This document shows, in pieces, positions 24,973 to 34,114 of a DNA stretch of 40,459 nucleotides. A program made the position numbers and the translations under genes. Location: the NCBI GenBank assembly GCA_003598175.1, contig QZKN01000020.1, forward strand, positions 1 to 40,459, given 5' to 3'. The notes below the pieces were generated by a model, which did no database searches, had not been told where the DNA came from, and saw only the letters and a list, made by a program, of their open reading frames with translations. The stretch is from Candidatus Omnitrophota bacterium (GTDB lineage: Bacteria; Hinthialibacterota; Hinthialibacteria; Hinthialibacterales; Hinthialibacteraceae). Numbering within the stretch: position 1 is the first letter of the stretch; each line of letters starts with the position of its first letter.

Positions 24973-26670
24973 TTATTTCAGTTCACCCCATTCGGAAACG
25001 GCGCTTTCCGAGAATGGAATGGGAAGAAGTAGATGCGAAGCTTGGTTTCCGCCCACAAAGACAGTCTGTTGGGCAACAACTTTCTCATCGCTGGTCCAGT
25101 CGGGATTTCCCGTATTCGGATTTGGTTCGAATCGTGGATTGTTACTGCTGGAAATCGCCAAACGCATGCGATGGCCGGTGTTAAAAATAATACTGGTGTT
25201 GCCGATTTCGATTTCCAGCCGATAGATTTGGTTGGGAACCACTTCCTGTGGATATGTGAATTCTCCGCGCATGCTGAGTTTGCGTATGTTATCCGCAATC
25301 AAAATACTCTTTCCATCCGGATACACGTCCGTCAATTTGGCGGTGAAGTCAGTATCTTTCGCGCTGGTGGATACGTACAAGATAGCTGTAACTTTCCCTG
25401 TTACCTCCAGCGGTTCTGACAGAGAATCTGTGGTAAAGAGAATCACGTCATTCCGATGTTCAATCAATCGTTGATCGTAAGGCCCCGGCGTTACCATGAA
25501 ATTCTGTCCGCCGCGCGTGGGAACCGGATCGTTCGGATCATACGAATATTGATAAGTTCCTTCCTGCTGCGGTAGAGCCGTTTGCAGAGTATTTTGGTTG
25601 GTCAAATACCACTTCGTTTTTTGTGCAGGAGGCGGCCAGTCTTCGGCAATCCGCCATTCGTTTCCCGGCGATTGCCGGACGTTGGGTAAATTTGTTATTT
25701 CACCCATAACATAATACAAAACTCGCGGCGGCGTCGGTTGAAGAGATTTGCCCAGCAACCAATGTTCGATGAAAGTGACTTCTTTCGGCCAGAGACTATC
25801 ATAAGGGATAACTGCATTGTTTGGAAAACGCAATTCGCCATGTTCGGTTTCGTTGAACGTTGTGTGCGTGTAGGGGCCGATCAACAAAACAACGTTGTCT
25901 CTCGCCGCCGGCTGGGCGTGAGCGCGGATTTCCTCATACAAATCAATGGAACTGTCGACAAAGAGATCGTACCAGCAAGCGCCGATCATAACCGGCCAAT
26001 TGACTTTGCCAATTTGCTCTTTCAAATTGAGCAACCGCCAATAATCATCATAAAATGGATGTTCGCGTATAAGCGCGAGATTTTCTTCCACCGGCCATTG
26101 TGAAGTCATCAGCCACCCTTCCACGATCTCTCGCCGAAACACGCCGCCGTTAAAAGCAAAGGAATGGTAGTTGGACATCGGCGCGAGATCGATGATTTGT
26201 CCCACGATTCCTTCCGGTCCGGTTCCGGCGAGTTGAATTTGTGTTACGCCTCCCGCGGAAGCGCCGATCGTGGCGATTTTCCCATTACACCATTCCTGGC
26301 CGCGAATCCAATTCAACGTTGTCAAACCATCTTTCAATTCGCCCCAGCCGTCGGCGGCAAATGGAATTTGCTCTCCTTCCGATCCGTTGCGGCCGCGGAC
26401 GTCTTGAATCACCACCACGATGCCGCTTGACGCCATGTTTTCCCTCGCATCCGGCGGCAGCATAATCGAACCGCTGTCCGTATCACGCCCATAAGGCGTC
26501 CGTCCCATTACAACCGGCCAGGGACCATTGCCATCGGTTGGAAAATAAATGTCGGTTAGCAATTTGATTCCATCTTCCATTTCCAACTCATGCAAAACCG
26601 GTTCCTGCGAGTATACAAGGAACGGAAGTAAAAGTGGATAAATGATAATCAATGAAATTGCACGTTTCAT
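24973..26670 (-). CDS. Secreted CocE/NonD-family (peptidase S15-type) hydrolase
   Basis: The 565-residue protein has a signal peptide (to about SQEP, residue 22) and an alpha/beta-hydrolase core. RTPYGRD and IQDVRGRNGSEGE are typical of the CocE/X-prolyl dipeptidyl-peptidase class, and IGASAGG at 135-141 carries the nucleophile Ser138. A C-terminal jelly-roll region contains RLEIEIGNTSIIFNTGHRMR and ISSSNNPRFEPNPNTG. Members are esterases, acylases or peptidases; the substrate here cannot be read. It lies 50 bases upstream of the sulfatase on the same strand and may share its transcript. AAGGAA precedes the ATG. Confidence 0.9.
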   Translation of the reverse strand: MKRAISLIIIYPLLLPFLVYSQEPVLHELEMEDGIKLLTDIYFPTDGNGPWPVVMGRTPYGRDTDSGSIMLPPDARENMASSGIVVVIQDVRGRNGSEGEQIPFAADGWGELKDGLTTLNWIRGQEWCNGKIATIGASAGGVTQIQLAGTGPEGIVGQIIDLAPMSNYHSFAFNGGVFRREIVEGWLMTSQWPVEENLALIREHPFYDDYWRLLNLKEQIGKVNWPVMIGACWYDLFVDSSIDLYEEIRAHAQPAARDNVVLLIGPYTHTTFNETEHGELRFPNNAVIPYDSLWPKEVTFIEHWLLGKSLQPTPPRVLYYVMGEITNLPNVRQSPGNEWRIAEDWPPPAQKTKWYLTNQNTLQTALPQQEGTYQYSYDPNDPVPTRGGQNFMVTPGPYDQRLIEHRNDVILFTTDSLSEPLEVTGKVTAILYVSTSAKDTDFTAKLTDVYPDGKSILIADNIRKLSMRGEFTYPQEVVPNQIYRLEIEIGNTSIIFNTGHRMRLAISSSNNPRFEPNPNTGNPDWTSDEKVVAQQTVFVGGNQASHLLLPIPFSESAVSEWGELK

Positions 26671-26825
26671 TTTGACTATTCCTTCCCAAATAAATGGATA
26701 TGATCAATCAAATAAAGCAGTTTGCAGTTTTAAGATTTTGGAGAATGGGATGAATGCAATAATTCTCACCATTCGGAGCCGAGAGGCGATGGGTTTCACT
26801 CCATTCAATCCATGACCAGTCTAAT

Positions 26826-26855
26826 GTAGGGGGCAGATTTGAAACCTGCCCCTAT
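26826..26855. repeat. Interspersed palindrome, GTAGGGGGCAG type
   Basis: GGGGCAG (26830-26836) pairs with CTGCCCC (26846-26852), and TTT with AAA nearer the loop; the outer bases also complement. It resembles the perfect palindrome at 3764-3793 in its GTAGGGG start and CCCCTA end. It lies between two minus-strand genes. Confidence 0.65.
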
Positions 26856-26874
26856 CAAGCTGTTGAATAAAGGT

Positions 26875-28368
26875 TTAATGAATCATCCAATGAGGTACGG
26901 CGGTTTCCTGCCCGGCGCTGAACAGAACGACGTTATCCAATCCGCCGAAATCGTCGCCGTTGCGATATTCTCCGCGGATCCACAATTCCTGCAGAGACGC
27001 AAGGACGGTTCGCATTTCCGCTTGCGTCGCCTCACGAAACGCGCCTGATTTTTTCCACCCGCCTTCCGTCAGCAACACCGCATAAGACGACCAATCTTTT
27101 CCCGGCGGGCTATTAAATCGGTAAGCCAAAGAAAGCCCTCCCAAACCGGTCAGAATCACATCGTCTCCATCGTACTGTTGCGAACCGGGATTGGATTGCT
27201 TCAGCTGAAAGGATAACAATCCGCCATACGCATTCGTTTGATTGCCCAGATATTTCTGCGGAGCGCTCCAATACCACGTACCGCCCAATACGTCATCGAT
27301 GGATTCCACATAACCGCCCGGATTCCCACCGACGCTGCGATGGAAGGGAATGAAGGTTCCCTCCTGTGCGTCGCCGACGATTCTCCATCCTTCTCTGTCC
27401 GCATCGAATGTGCTGATCGCCAGTTGCACGGCGAACGCATCCGGTTCCGGCATGACCTGTATTTCCTTATTCATTGTAAATTCGCCGGTATAGACATTAT
27501 CCACGAAGGGCGCTTGAACCGATACTTTTGCCGATGCAGTTCCACTATTGGCATCGTTGCTGATCGTAACGGTCCATGTCCCCGAAATCTGCGTAAAATC
27601 CGCGCTGACCTGACCATTGCCGGAAATGGCGATGGTTTTAACGCCGATGTTCGGAATTTCAATCGAAGTCGTGTATTCGAAGATAAAATGCCCGTTTTCC
27701 GTTACATAATACAATCCCGCCGCCGGCGACTCCCAATTTTTAACAAGATTCGAATCCTTAAGGATGCCGATAAGCGTGCCATTGATGTTTAGAGTGATTT
27801 CGCCCGTCCATGAAATGGCCAGACCATTGCTTTGCAGATCGATATCCCATTCGCCCGCAATGTTTTGGATCATCTCGCCGGGTGGATTGATCTGGTGGTT
27901 TTCATGAACCATAATGAAGGGAACCGGAGTCGCGCTGACTACTTCCTGCGTGGTTATCAATTTCGTGTAAATCTGGTTTTCCGTCCATATTCCCACAATC
28001 ATTGTTGACGCCGGGGAAACCACGCCGGATGCAACCGCTTCCGTCAAAACTCGATAACTCACATTCTCCATGGCGCTGGCGGTCCCGCCGCCGGCGTAAA
28101 AAAAGATTCCGCCCTGCTCCAACCGCACCAATCCACGATTGGTAACAAGAAAATTGAATTCTTCTCCGCTTAAAACATGCTTGATCGTTTCTTCACAAAC
28201 GCCGGCGCCGTTTGCATCGATGGAAAAAACGCCGAATTCCGATCCTTCCACGTCCGTGACCAACGTCCAGTTTCCCTGCAACACATCCACTTGCGCATGG
28301 ACTATCAGCGTTCCCGATAAACAGAGAACCAACAATCCCATTTTCCCAACAGCTGCCCGGTATGTCAT
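26875..28368 (-). CDS. Secreted protein with C-terminal laminin-B-like domain
   Basis: The 497-residue protein has a signal peptide (about 1-25, ending VHAQ) and a clear AAAGGAG Shine-Dalgarno six bases before the ATG. Residues about 28-300 are beta-rich with repeated GxW and GxxxxG strands (GNWTLVTDVEGSEFGVFSI, AGEWDIDLQSNG, ISGTWTVTISND), suggesting two or three small beta modules. Residues 319-482 match the laminin B (domain IV) pattern: STFDADREGWRIVGDAQEG, GGYVESIDDVLGGTWYWSAP, and a closing GDDFGGLDNVVL. Laminin B domains bind extracellular partners or carbohydrates; no enzyme site is seen. It heads a run of exported proteins on this strand. Confidence 0.75.
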   Translation of the reverse strand: MTYRAAVGKMGLLVLCLSGTLIVHAQVDVLQGNWTLVTDVEGSEFGVFSIDANGAGVCEETIKHVLSGEEFNFLVTNRGLVRLEQGGIFFYAGGGTASAMENVSYRVLTEAVASGVVSPASTMIVGIWTENQIYTKLITTQEVVSATPVPFIMVHENHQINPPGEMIQNIAGEWDIDLQSNGLAISWTGEITLNINGTLIGILKDSNLVKNWESPAAGLYYVTENGHFIFEYTTSIEIPNIGVKTIAISGNGQVSADFTQISGTWTVTISNDANSGTASAKVSVQAPFVDNVYTGEFTMNKEIQVMPEPDAFAVQLAISTFDADREGWRIVGDAQEGTFIPFHRSVGGNPGGYVESIDDVLGGTWYWSAPQKYLGNQTNAYGGLLSFQLKQSNPGSQQYDGDDVILTGLGGLSLAYRFNSPPGKDWSSYAVLLTEGGWKKSGAFREATQAEMRTVLASLQELWIRGEYRNGDDFGGLDNVVLFSAGQETAVPHWMIH

Positions 28369-28866
28369 AATACACTCCTTTCAAAGCTGCGTTCTTCTCT
28401 TTACGAGAAGTTGATTTCTTCGTTCATGAAAAAGTAGTGGATCCCAATTCCATTATGGTTACAAAAAAATGCACTTGATACATGATTTATTGCGATACCA
28501 CCAATTGACAAATCACCTCCCTCCGAAACCAAGCAAGAATAGAACCAATTTTTAATATTTTTCTTTATTGTGTGGAAATAATCGCGGAGAGAGCCGATGA
28601 CCCCGCCTGCGTTGTTCCTGCCCTTTTGTAGATGAAACATATCCCGAAACAACTCTCCCATTCTTCCAGTCACGAACAATGAACGGAAATCGAGAAATCT
28701 TCACTCCTTGTAACCAGCCCTATTACATATCTGTAATTCCGGCGGTTAATTCCTTGAAATTTTTGTAACCACTCATGGTTCGAATTCCACTATCTGCAAT
28801 GAAAGCCCAAAAGATCGATCGAAAACAGGCTTTGATGGGAGTATCCAAAAAACGGAGGTCACGATC
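28369..28866. other. Intergenic region, 498 bases, no supported gene
   Basis: It lies between the divergent laminin-B gene and the broken Spy-like gene. A 92-codon minus-strand frame (28401-28679) exists but has no Shine-Dalgarno, no recognisable motif and composition typical of AT-rich non-coding DNA. Promoters for both neighbours must lie here; I cannot place them with confidence. Confidence 0.4.
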
Positions 28867-29569
28867 ATGAAAAATGCCACAAAACCGGTAACCATCATCA
28901 TTCTGATTCTTGCCATAACGACAACCGGACATTTTCAGCCCGCAACCGCTCAACAGACCGACGATGGAAAAGGAATCATTTTGCTCGGTCAATCGAGATG
29001 GCAGCGTCAATCCCCGCCAATCGCTGCGCCGGAAGTTGGAAAACCGACTCGCTGTGGGACGGTTCCGCAAGATCCTTTATATGAAATTATTGTGGTGCGG
29101 ACCTCTGGTCTGCACCACATTGTTTCATCCTTCGTTGTGACCTTTTAGTCATGTGGATTTATATGTTTTCACACGCCTGAAAACTGTAATAAACGGGGTG
29201 AATCACTTTGCCGGTCGATTGGAACAAGCGTTAGCGCTATGGAACGAAGTCGATCTGACGGATGAACAAATAATATAATTACTTGAATTGCGAGGAACGT
29301 GTCGCGAGGAAATTGTTCGGATTGTGGAGAAACGAGAAGTGTTACGAACACAGGTTTTAACCGAAGAACCAAAAGAAGTCGCCATTCGACTTGCGGCGGC
29401 GAAACTGGGTAAAGCAATCGGCGATGCCGCGGTGAAAGCGTCGACCGTTGTGAAAAACGGACGTCAAATTCTTACTCCCGAACAAGCGGAAAAATGGGAA
29501 CAATTATTTAATAAAATACGCACCCTCTGGCAGGCTTCGATGCCGGCGAAAAGACAAGAGCCCCCCTAA
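28867..29569 (+). pseudogene. Broken Spy/CpxP-like periplasmic protein gene (palindrome insertion and nonsense codon)
   Basis: The ATG at 28867 follows GGAGG by eight bases and encodes a signal peptide (PVTIIILILAITTTG, ending near TAQQ). After PQDPLYEIIV the frame runs into a 27-base palindrome (29092-29118) and stops at 29148. A second frame, open from about 29140, reads LYVFTRLKTVINGVNHFAG and WNEVDLTDEQII, then TAA (29276-29278). The same frame continues LLELRGTCREEIVRIVEK and, further on, LTPEQAEKWEQLFNKI to the stop at 29569. LTDEQ and LTPEQ are the LTxxQ motifs of the Spy/CpxP helical chaperone-like family. So one gene was broken by a repeat insertion or shift and by a CAA-to-TAA change. 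Confidence 0.7.
29092..29118. repeat. 27-base palindrome inside the broken Spy-like gene
   Basis: GTGGTGCGGACC (29092-29103) pairs with GGTCTGCACCAC (29107-29118) around TCT, with one G-T pair. It resembles the other interspersed palindromes in size and design and sits exactly where the Spy-like reading frame is lost. Confidence 0.75.
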
Positions 29570-29577
29570 AATCATTT

Positions 29578-30201
29578 TTAATGCGTTTTTTTCTCCAATT
29601 CCTTGATAAAAAGGTAAATCCCTTCCTGAATGTCCGGCATTCTGGGCGCAATTTCGTATTCGAGAATATCCGAAAGCTCCAAAAACTGTTGATCCTGGAT
29701 CAATCCCGTCACTTCTTCCAAATAATCATGAACCGTATGATTGAGTTGCAGGAAGGTTTGCCCTTTCACGGAAACCATGTTCAAGTCCAAGCCGGTAACC
29801 GTTACCGCGCTCTGCAATCCGTGATACAATTCGGCCCAGGTTGCCGTCACTTTCTCCAACAATTCCAATCCTTCGGTTTCTTTTCGGGATTGCAGGAGAA
29901 CCGAGGTTTCCACCAGCGCTTTTTGGATTTTCGGAAGATAATCAGCGATATCGTACAGAACGCGATGCGCAATTCTTCGCGGCTCGTCGGAACTCAGTCG
30001 CAAACTGATACACTCGCCCACGTTGCGGCTGGCAATGGACGGATCATCCCATCCACCGATCATCACCCCGTCGACAAGGATTTCACTGATCACACGGTTC
30101 TGGTCCTTTAAAATATCGGATACCCGTTCGATCACTTTGCGAAGCGGAGTATCCGAGGTTTCGATTACATCGATACGTCTACTGTCAAGTATGAGTTCCA
30201 T
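29578..30201 (-). CDS. Conserved-looking cytosolic protein of unknown function
   Basis: I do not recognise this protein. From the ATG at 30201 it has 207 residues; a TTG four codons earlier (30213) is possible. No signal peptide or membrane segment is visible. The first ~80 residues look alpha/beta (MELILDSRRIDVIET, ILVDGVMIGGWDDPS, GECISLRLSSDEP), like a small beta-grasp or ubiquitin-like fold. The rest is helical, rich in Leu/Glu (ETSVLLQSRKETEGLELLEK, LEEVTGLIQDQQFLELSDIL), suggesting a helical bundle for protein contacts. It converges with the broken Spy-like gene (8 bases apart) and diverges from the ftsX operon. Codon use and length make a real gene very likely. Confidence 0.75.
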   Translation of the reverse strand: MELILDSRRIDVIETSDTPLRKVIERVSDILKDQNRVISEILVDGVMIGGWDDPSIASRNVGECISLRLSSDEPRRIAHRVLYDIADYLPKIQKALVETSVLLQSRKETEGLELLEKVTATWAELYHGLQSAVTVTGLDLNMVSVKGQTFLQLNHTVHDYLEEVTGLIQDQQFLELSDILEYEIAPRMPDIQEGIYLFIKELEKKTH

Positions 30202-30371
30202 TCGCTTCTTCAATCAAGCCGATACGTTTGAGATCGTGTTGCATCCTACCCTTGTTTTTACGAAATTTTTTCACATTTTGCAAGTGGAATGTTCACTTTT
30301 GTGAAAAGAATTGTCGATTTCCGAAGCATCGATCCTCAAACATGCTGGTTTTGGAGAATTATAGCGGATTG

Positions 30372-30400
30372 TTTACAACGGTATCCATTCCCTCTATAAT
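30372..30400 (+). promoter_or_regulatory. Sigma-70-type promoter upstream of ftsX
   Basis: TTTACA (30372-30377; five of six to TTGACA) and a perfect TATAAT (30395-30400) are separated by exactly 17 bases. It faces the ftsX gene and is the best housekeeping-type promoter in the window. The predicted start near 30407 leaves a leader of about 147 bases before ftsX, in which no riboswitch or obvious hairpin is recognised. Confidence 0.65.
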
Positions 30401-30553
30401 ACCGGTGACGTAGAGACGAAATCTGTTTATTCCATCTCAATCGAACGTTGAATGAACAGAACAAAATCGATTGTATGCATACCTTTCGCCGAAAACCGTT
30501 TATTTCTAAACGTACACCAAGTGATTTGATCGGATAGGAAAAATATCATTACA

Positions 30554-31414
30554 TTGATCAAGCGTTTTTCTTCATTTTATATTGCGTTAGTATTGATCGT
30601 TTCGTTTAGCATCGCTTTGGGATCATTGATGCAAATTGGTTTGCTCTATGAAAAGGAAGAAATCGAAAAATCGGTCCCGGCCTTGTTTTTCGCCGCCAAA
30701 TTGGAAACCGGTCTGGACCAACCCGTTCAGGATGAAATTGCCGCACTCGTTATGGAAATCGAGGGGATTGCGGCGGCTCAAACAGAACATCCCATCCCCG
30801 AGTGGCGCGGCGAACCGGACCAGAAAACCGCCTGGCAGGAGATGTGGAAAGCGTATCTATCGCCGATTGTATACGCGACGGCTGAGTTGCGCCTCTCCAC
30901 AATCGACCATGCCGCCCAAATTGCAGACCAGATTCGTGATCTCACCGGCGTCACCAGCGTGATATGGGATCAATCCGGTTACCAAGATATATCCGCGAAT
31001 CTGATAATTTTGCAGAAAAAAGAATTTTTCTTTACCGGTTATTTCCTTTTGTACCTTATCGTGATTGTCGGCGGCCTTCTCGCCAGTTTTCCTATCCGTT
31101 TCCGGCGAAAATACGTAGTTTTAACCGGATTCAAAGGCGCCGGCTCGCAAATCAGTCCGGAAGGGGTTTGGATCCGGTTGGTGCTGACTCACATTATTCT
31201 TTCCGTTATTCTCTATGTACTATTTTTCACCGTCGGTTATCTTTTCTTTCCCTTTTCCGTGAATACGCTTCGATTTTATGATTTGTTTATTATGTTGCTC
31301 GAAGGAGCCATTGTCGTCGCCGGGCTGGTCGCGGCGGTTTGTCTTGTGGGATGGTGGTTTTCGACCGAATCCATTGAAGAATTGGCTGTAACCCGTAGGC
31401 CGATTTCCGAATGA
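30554..31414 (+). CDS. ftsX: FtsX-like cell-division permease
   Basis: The 286-residue protein has the FtsX layout: a membrane helix at 7-28, a periplasmic domain (about 30-155), and three more helices near 160-179, 208-232 and 247-268, with a charged cytoplasmic loop between the second and third. FtsX, with the ATPase FtsE, transmits a signal across the membrane to activate murein hydrolases via EnvC. An EnvC-like gene follows directly (ATGA overlap at 31411-31414), which supports the call. FtsE is not upstream, unlike the usual ftsEX order. The start is unclear: TTG at 30554 is used here, and an ATT at 30548 sits better behind AGGA. Confidence 0.8.
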   Translation: MIKRFSSFYIALVLIVSFSIALGSLMQIGLLYEKEEIEKSVPALFFAAKLETGLDQPVQDEIAALVMEIEGIAAAQTEHPIPEWRGEPDQKTAWQEMWKAYLSPIVYATAELRLSTIDHAAQIADQIRDLTGVTSVIWDQSGYQDISANLIILQKKEFFFTGYFLLYLIVIVGGLLASFPIRFRRKYVVLTGFKGAGSQISPEGVWIRLVLTHIILSVILYVLFFTVGYLFFPFSVNTLRFYDLFIMLLEGAIVVAGLVAAVCLVGWWFSTESIEELAVTRRPISE

Positions 31415-32634
31415 GTATAATAATGAAGCAGACACGATTTGTATATTGTTTCGCTTTTTCGATCCTGTATATGTTCTCGGTGGGATATGGTGAGGAAATC
31501 CCGCCGGATCAAAGCGCCAGGATTATTCAAAAGCAACTTCAGAATGTGAAACTGCGAGGGGAAAAATTGACGCAGGAACGAAAAAAGTTGGAACAACTGA
31601 TCCAACAAGGCCAGAAAAACCTGCAACTCTACAGTAAAACCCTCCAAACTTACAAATACAATCTGGAAGAAGCGCAGAAAGTCATCGACGCCGCGCAAAC
31701 CGAGATGGACCGGATTTGCAAACGCAACGACGAACGAGAACTTCTTTTTTACCGTTGCGTGTATACCCACGATCTTTATACTCCCGTTCCTCCGACGATG
31801 AATATCGCCAAATCTCTTGCTCACGAATCGATCTCTCAGGCGGCGATTGCGATCGCGACGAATTTATTTACCGAAATACGATCTGAACTCCCCCGCCTCG
31901 ATGAAATGCAGACCATCGTGGAAGAACGGCAGGCGTATCAAAACCGCATCATTACCAAATACATGCCCGCCGACATGCAAAAGAAAGAACGCCAGGAAAT
32001 CATACTGAACGAAAAAGAAAATCAAATCGAACAAACGAAAGCGGCGGCGCAGGAAACCGCGAAACAGGTCGAACAATTACAGCAACAATTGGCGGCGGCG
32101 CAAAAAAAGATCGAAGAAATCCGCCGTCAGCAACGACTCGCGGAAGAACAAAAGAAGAAAAAAATTGCCGCATCCTCCGATTCGAAAACCAATCCGACTC
32201 CCCGAAAAAATACGTCGATCGCAACGAATGGGACGTTTGCCTCTCAACGCGGCCGGCTTCCCTGGCCGGTCAAAGGCGCGATCATTCGTCCCTTCGGCGA
32301 GTTTACCCACCCGCAATTCAAGGTTACAATAAAAAATCCCGGAATCGATCTACAAGTGCAAAACGGCGCGGCAATCAGCGCCGTCGCGGATGGACAGATC
32401 ATCTATACGGGCGACATTCCCGGCATCGGTCAAACCATTCTCATCGATCATGGAAACGATTATTTGACGGTTTATGGGAATGTAAAAGAACAAGTCGTGA
32501 AAAACCAGACCATTCGCGGTCGTGAGATTATCGGGAACATTGCGGCGGGAAACGAAAATGGGGTTGCCACGTTTCATTTTGAAATTCGTCATGCCGAGCA
32601 GCCTTTGAATCCGCAAATATGGCTCGGCGGCTGA
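31411..32634 (+). CDS. envC: EnvC-like murein hydrolase activator (degenerate M23/LytM domain)
   Basis: The 407-residue protein has a signal peptide (about 1-27), long coiled coils (about 33-110 and 185-255), a Lys/Ser/Thr linker and a LytM/M23 domain from about 283 (LPWPVKGAIIRPFGEF) to the end. The first zinc-ligand motif, normally H-x-G-I-D, reads NPGIDL (309-314) with Asn in place of His, and the last motif reads ATFHFEIR. The domain is therefore probably not a peptidase but an amidase activator, like EnvC. The coiled coil would bind FtsX. ATG at 31411 overlaps the ftsX stop; a second ATG at 31423 is possible. Confidence 0.88.
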   Translation: MSIIMKQTRFVYCFAFSILYMFSVGYGEEIPPDQSARIIQKQLQNVKLRGEKLTQERKKLEQLIQQGQKNLQLYSKTLQTYKYNLEEAQKVIDAAQTEMDRICKRNDERELLFYRCVYTHDLYTPVPPTMNIAKSLAHESISQAAIAIATNLFTEIRSELPRLDEMQTIVEERQAYQNRIITKYMPADMQKKERQEIILNEKENQIEQTKAAAQETAKQVEQLQQQLAAAQKKIEEIRRQQRLAEEQKKKKIAASSDSKTNPTPRKNTSIATNGTFASQRGRLPWPVKGAIIRPFGEFTHPQFKVTIKNPGIDLQVQNGAAISAVADGQIIYTGDIPGIGQTILIDHGNDYLTVYGNVKEQVVKNQTIRGREIIGNIAAGNENGVATFHFEIRHAEQPLNPQIWLGG

Positions 32635-32704
32635 GAGCCGGCTTTCCCGAACGGAAAACCACGATATCCTATAAATCAATATTGAATCCGGAAGGAGACC
32701 CGAC

Positions 32705-34114
32705 ATGGCAAGTCCGGGTAAAAAACACATAGGACTTTATTTCTGTTTTCTGTTGATTGTATTTCTTTGTATCGGAATCGGCGTGCAGCGCAGCGTGCTG
32801 GCTCTCGACAATCTGGACAATGAATTGAAACCCCTTTTGAATCTGGCCACGGTTCTCATCACCATACAGAAGGAATACGTCGATCCCGCCATCGAAAACA
32901 AAACCGAAGAATTGTTGAACGGCGCCATTCATGGCATGGTTTCCACGCTGGATCGATATAGTGTGTATCTCGAAAAAGACGAAGCGCAGGAATTTAATGA
33001 TCAAACGCAAGGCTCGTTCGGCGGATTGGGCATCCAAATCGATCTGGTCGATGATTGGCTGACCGTCATCGAACCTCTTCCCGGCACGCCCGCGGCGGAA
33101 GCGGGAATCATCGGCGGCGATCGCATCGTCGAAATTGAAAGCGAATCGACGAAGGGAATCAATATTTTCGAGGCGCAAAAGAAACTCAAGGGCGAACCCG
33201 GCTCCAAAGTCACCGTCACCATCGCCCGCCGTGGAGAAAAGGAACTGCTGCAAAAAACCATCACACGCGCGATCATCAACACGTACGCGGTGGAAGAAAA
33301 AGAAAAAAAGATGATTGACGAGACCATCGGGTATGTTCGTTTGCGCGATTTTACGAAAGACGCGGCGGTGGAACTGGCAACCGCCATTCGCGACCTGCAG
33401 GGACAAGGCATGAAAGGAATGGTACTCGATTTGCGGGACAACGTCGGCGGCCTGTTGGACGTGGCCGTACAGGTCTGTGATCTCTTTTTGGGAAAAAACA
33501 AATTAATTGTCTCCCACCGCGACCGTAGAAATCGGGAACGGCGATATGAAACCTCCGCCGATTCACTCGGAAATTTCCATCTCGCTGTTCTCGTCAACGA
33601 ATTTTCCGCCAGCGCATCGGAAATCGTGGCCGGATGCGTTCAGGATCATAAACGTGGTATTCTCGTCGGTCCCGCCGGCCATAAAACGTTCGGCAAAGGT
33701 TCCGTGCAAACCCTTATCGAACTCAAGGAACTGCGCGGCGCCGCGTTAAAATTGACAACCGCAAAATATTACACCCCCTCCGGAAAAGCGATCGAAGATA
33801 TGAAAGGGCTTACACCCGATATCTTTGCGCAAACGACGGACGAACAACGCTTCGAAATCCGCAAAGCGGGGAAAACCGGCTATATCCCCGCAAAATTTCT
33901 GAAAATAGAAATAGAAGAGGAAGAGAAAGAGAAAATCGAAGAAGAGCAGTCCAATGCGCCCATAACCGTGGATGAGGTGTTTCAGTCGAAAGAAAAAGAG
34001 GAAGACACACTCTATGACGTGGAATTGTTTACCGCCTATCAATGCCTGAAAAGCATGGAAGTGTTGAATACGGTCAAAACGGAACCTTATCGCTTTGCAA
34101 ATTCTGGGAATTGA
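32705..34114 (+). CDS. ctpA: Carboxy-terminal processing protease, S41 family
   Basis: The 469-residue protein has an N-terminal signal or anchor (10-30), a PDZ domain at about 105-180 (GGLGIQIDLVDDWLTVIEPL, GTPAAEAGIIGGDRI), and the S41 catalytic core. EFSASASEIVAGCVQD gives the nucleophile Ser303 and KTFGKGSVQT gives the general base Lys331; LDLRDNVGGLLDVAVQ is the typical preceding strand. These proteases trim the C-termini of periplasmic proteins and in several bacteria control murein hydrolases. It follows the EnvC-like gene by 70 bases with GGAAGGAG before the ATG, a widespread gene order. The C-terminus is extended by a Glu/Lys-rich segment (400-435). Confidence 0.95.
   Translation: MASPGKKHIGLYFCFLLIVFLCIGIGVQRSVLALDNLDNELKPLLNLATVLITIQKEYVDPAIENKTEELLNGAIHGMVSTLDRYSVYLEKDEAQEFNDQTQGSFGGLGIQIDLVDDWLTVIEPLPGTPAAEAGIIGGDRIVEIESESTKGINIFEAQKKLKGEPGSKVTVTIARRGEKELLQKTITRAIINTYAVEEKEKKMIDETIGYVRLRDFTKDAAVELATAIRDLQGQGMKGMVLDLRDNVGGLLDVAVQVCDLFLGKNKLIVSHRDRRNRERRYETSADSLGNFHLAVLVNEFSASASEIVAGCVQDHKRGILVGPAGHKTFGKGSVQTLIELKELRGAALKLTTAKYYTPSGKAIEDMKGLTPDIFAQTTDEQRFEIRKAGKTGYIPAKFLKIEIEEEEKEKIEEEQSNAPITVDEVFQSKEKEEDTLYDVELFTAYQCLKSMEVLNTVKTEPYRFANSGN

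Noticed and set aside
28401..28679. 92-codon minus-strand frame in the gap before the Spy-like gene
   Set aside because: No Shine-Dalgarno, no motif, no coding-like composition; possible but unsupported.
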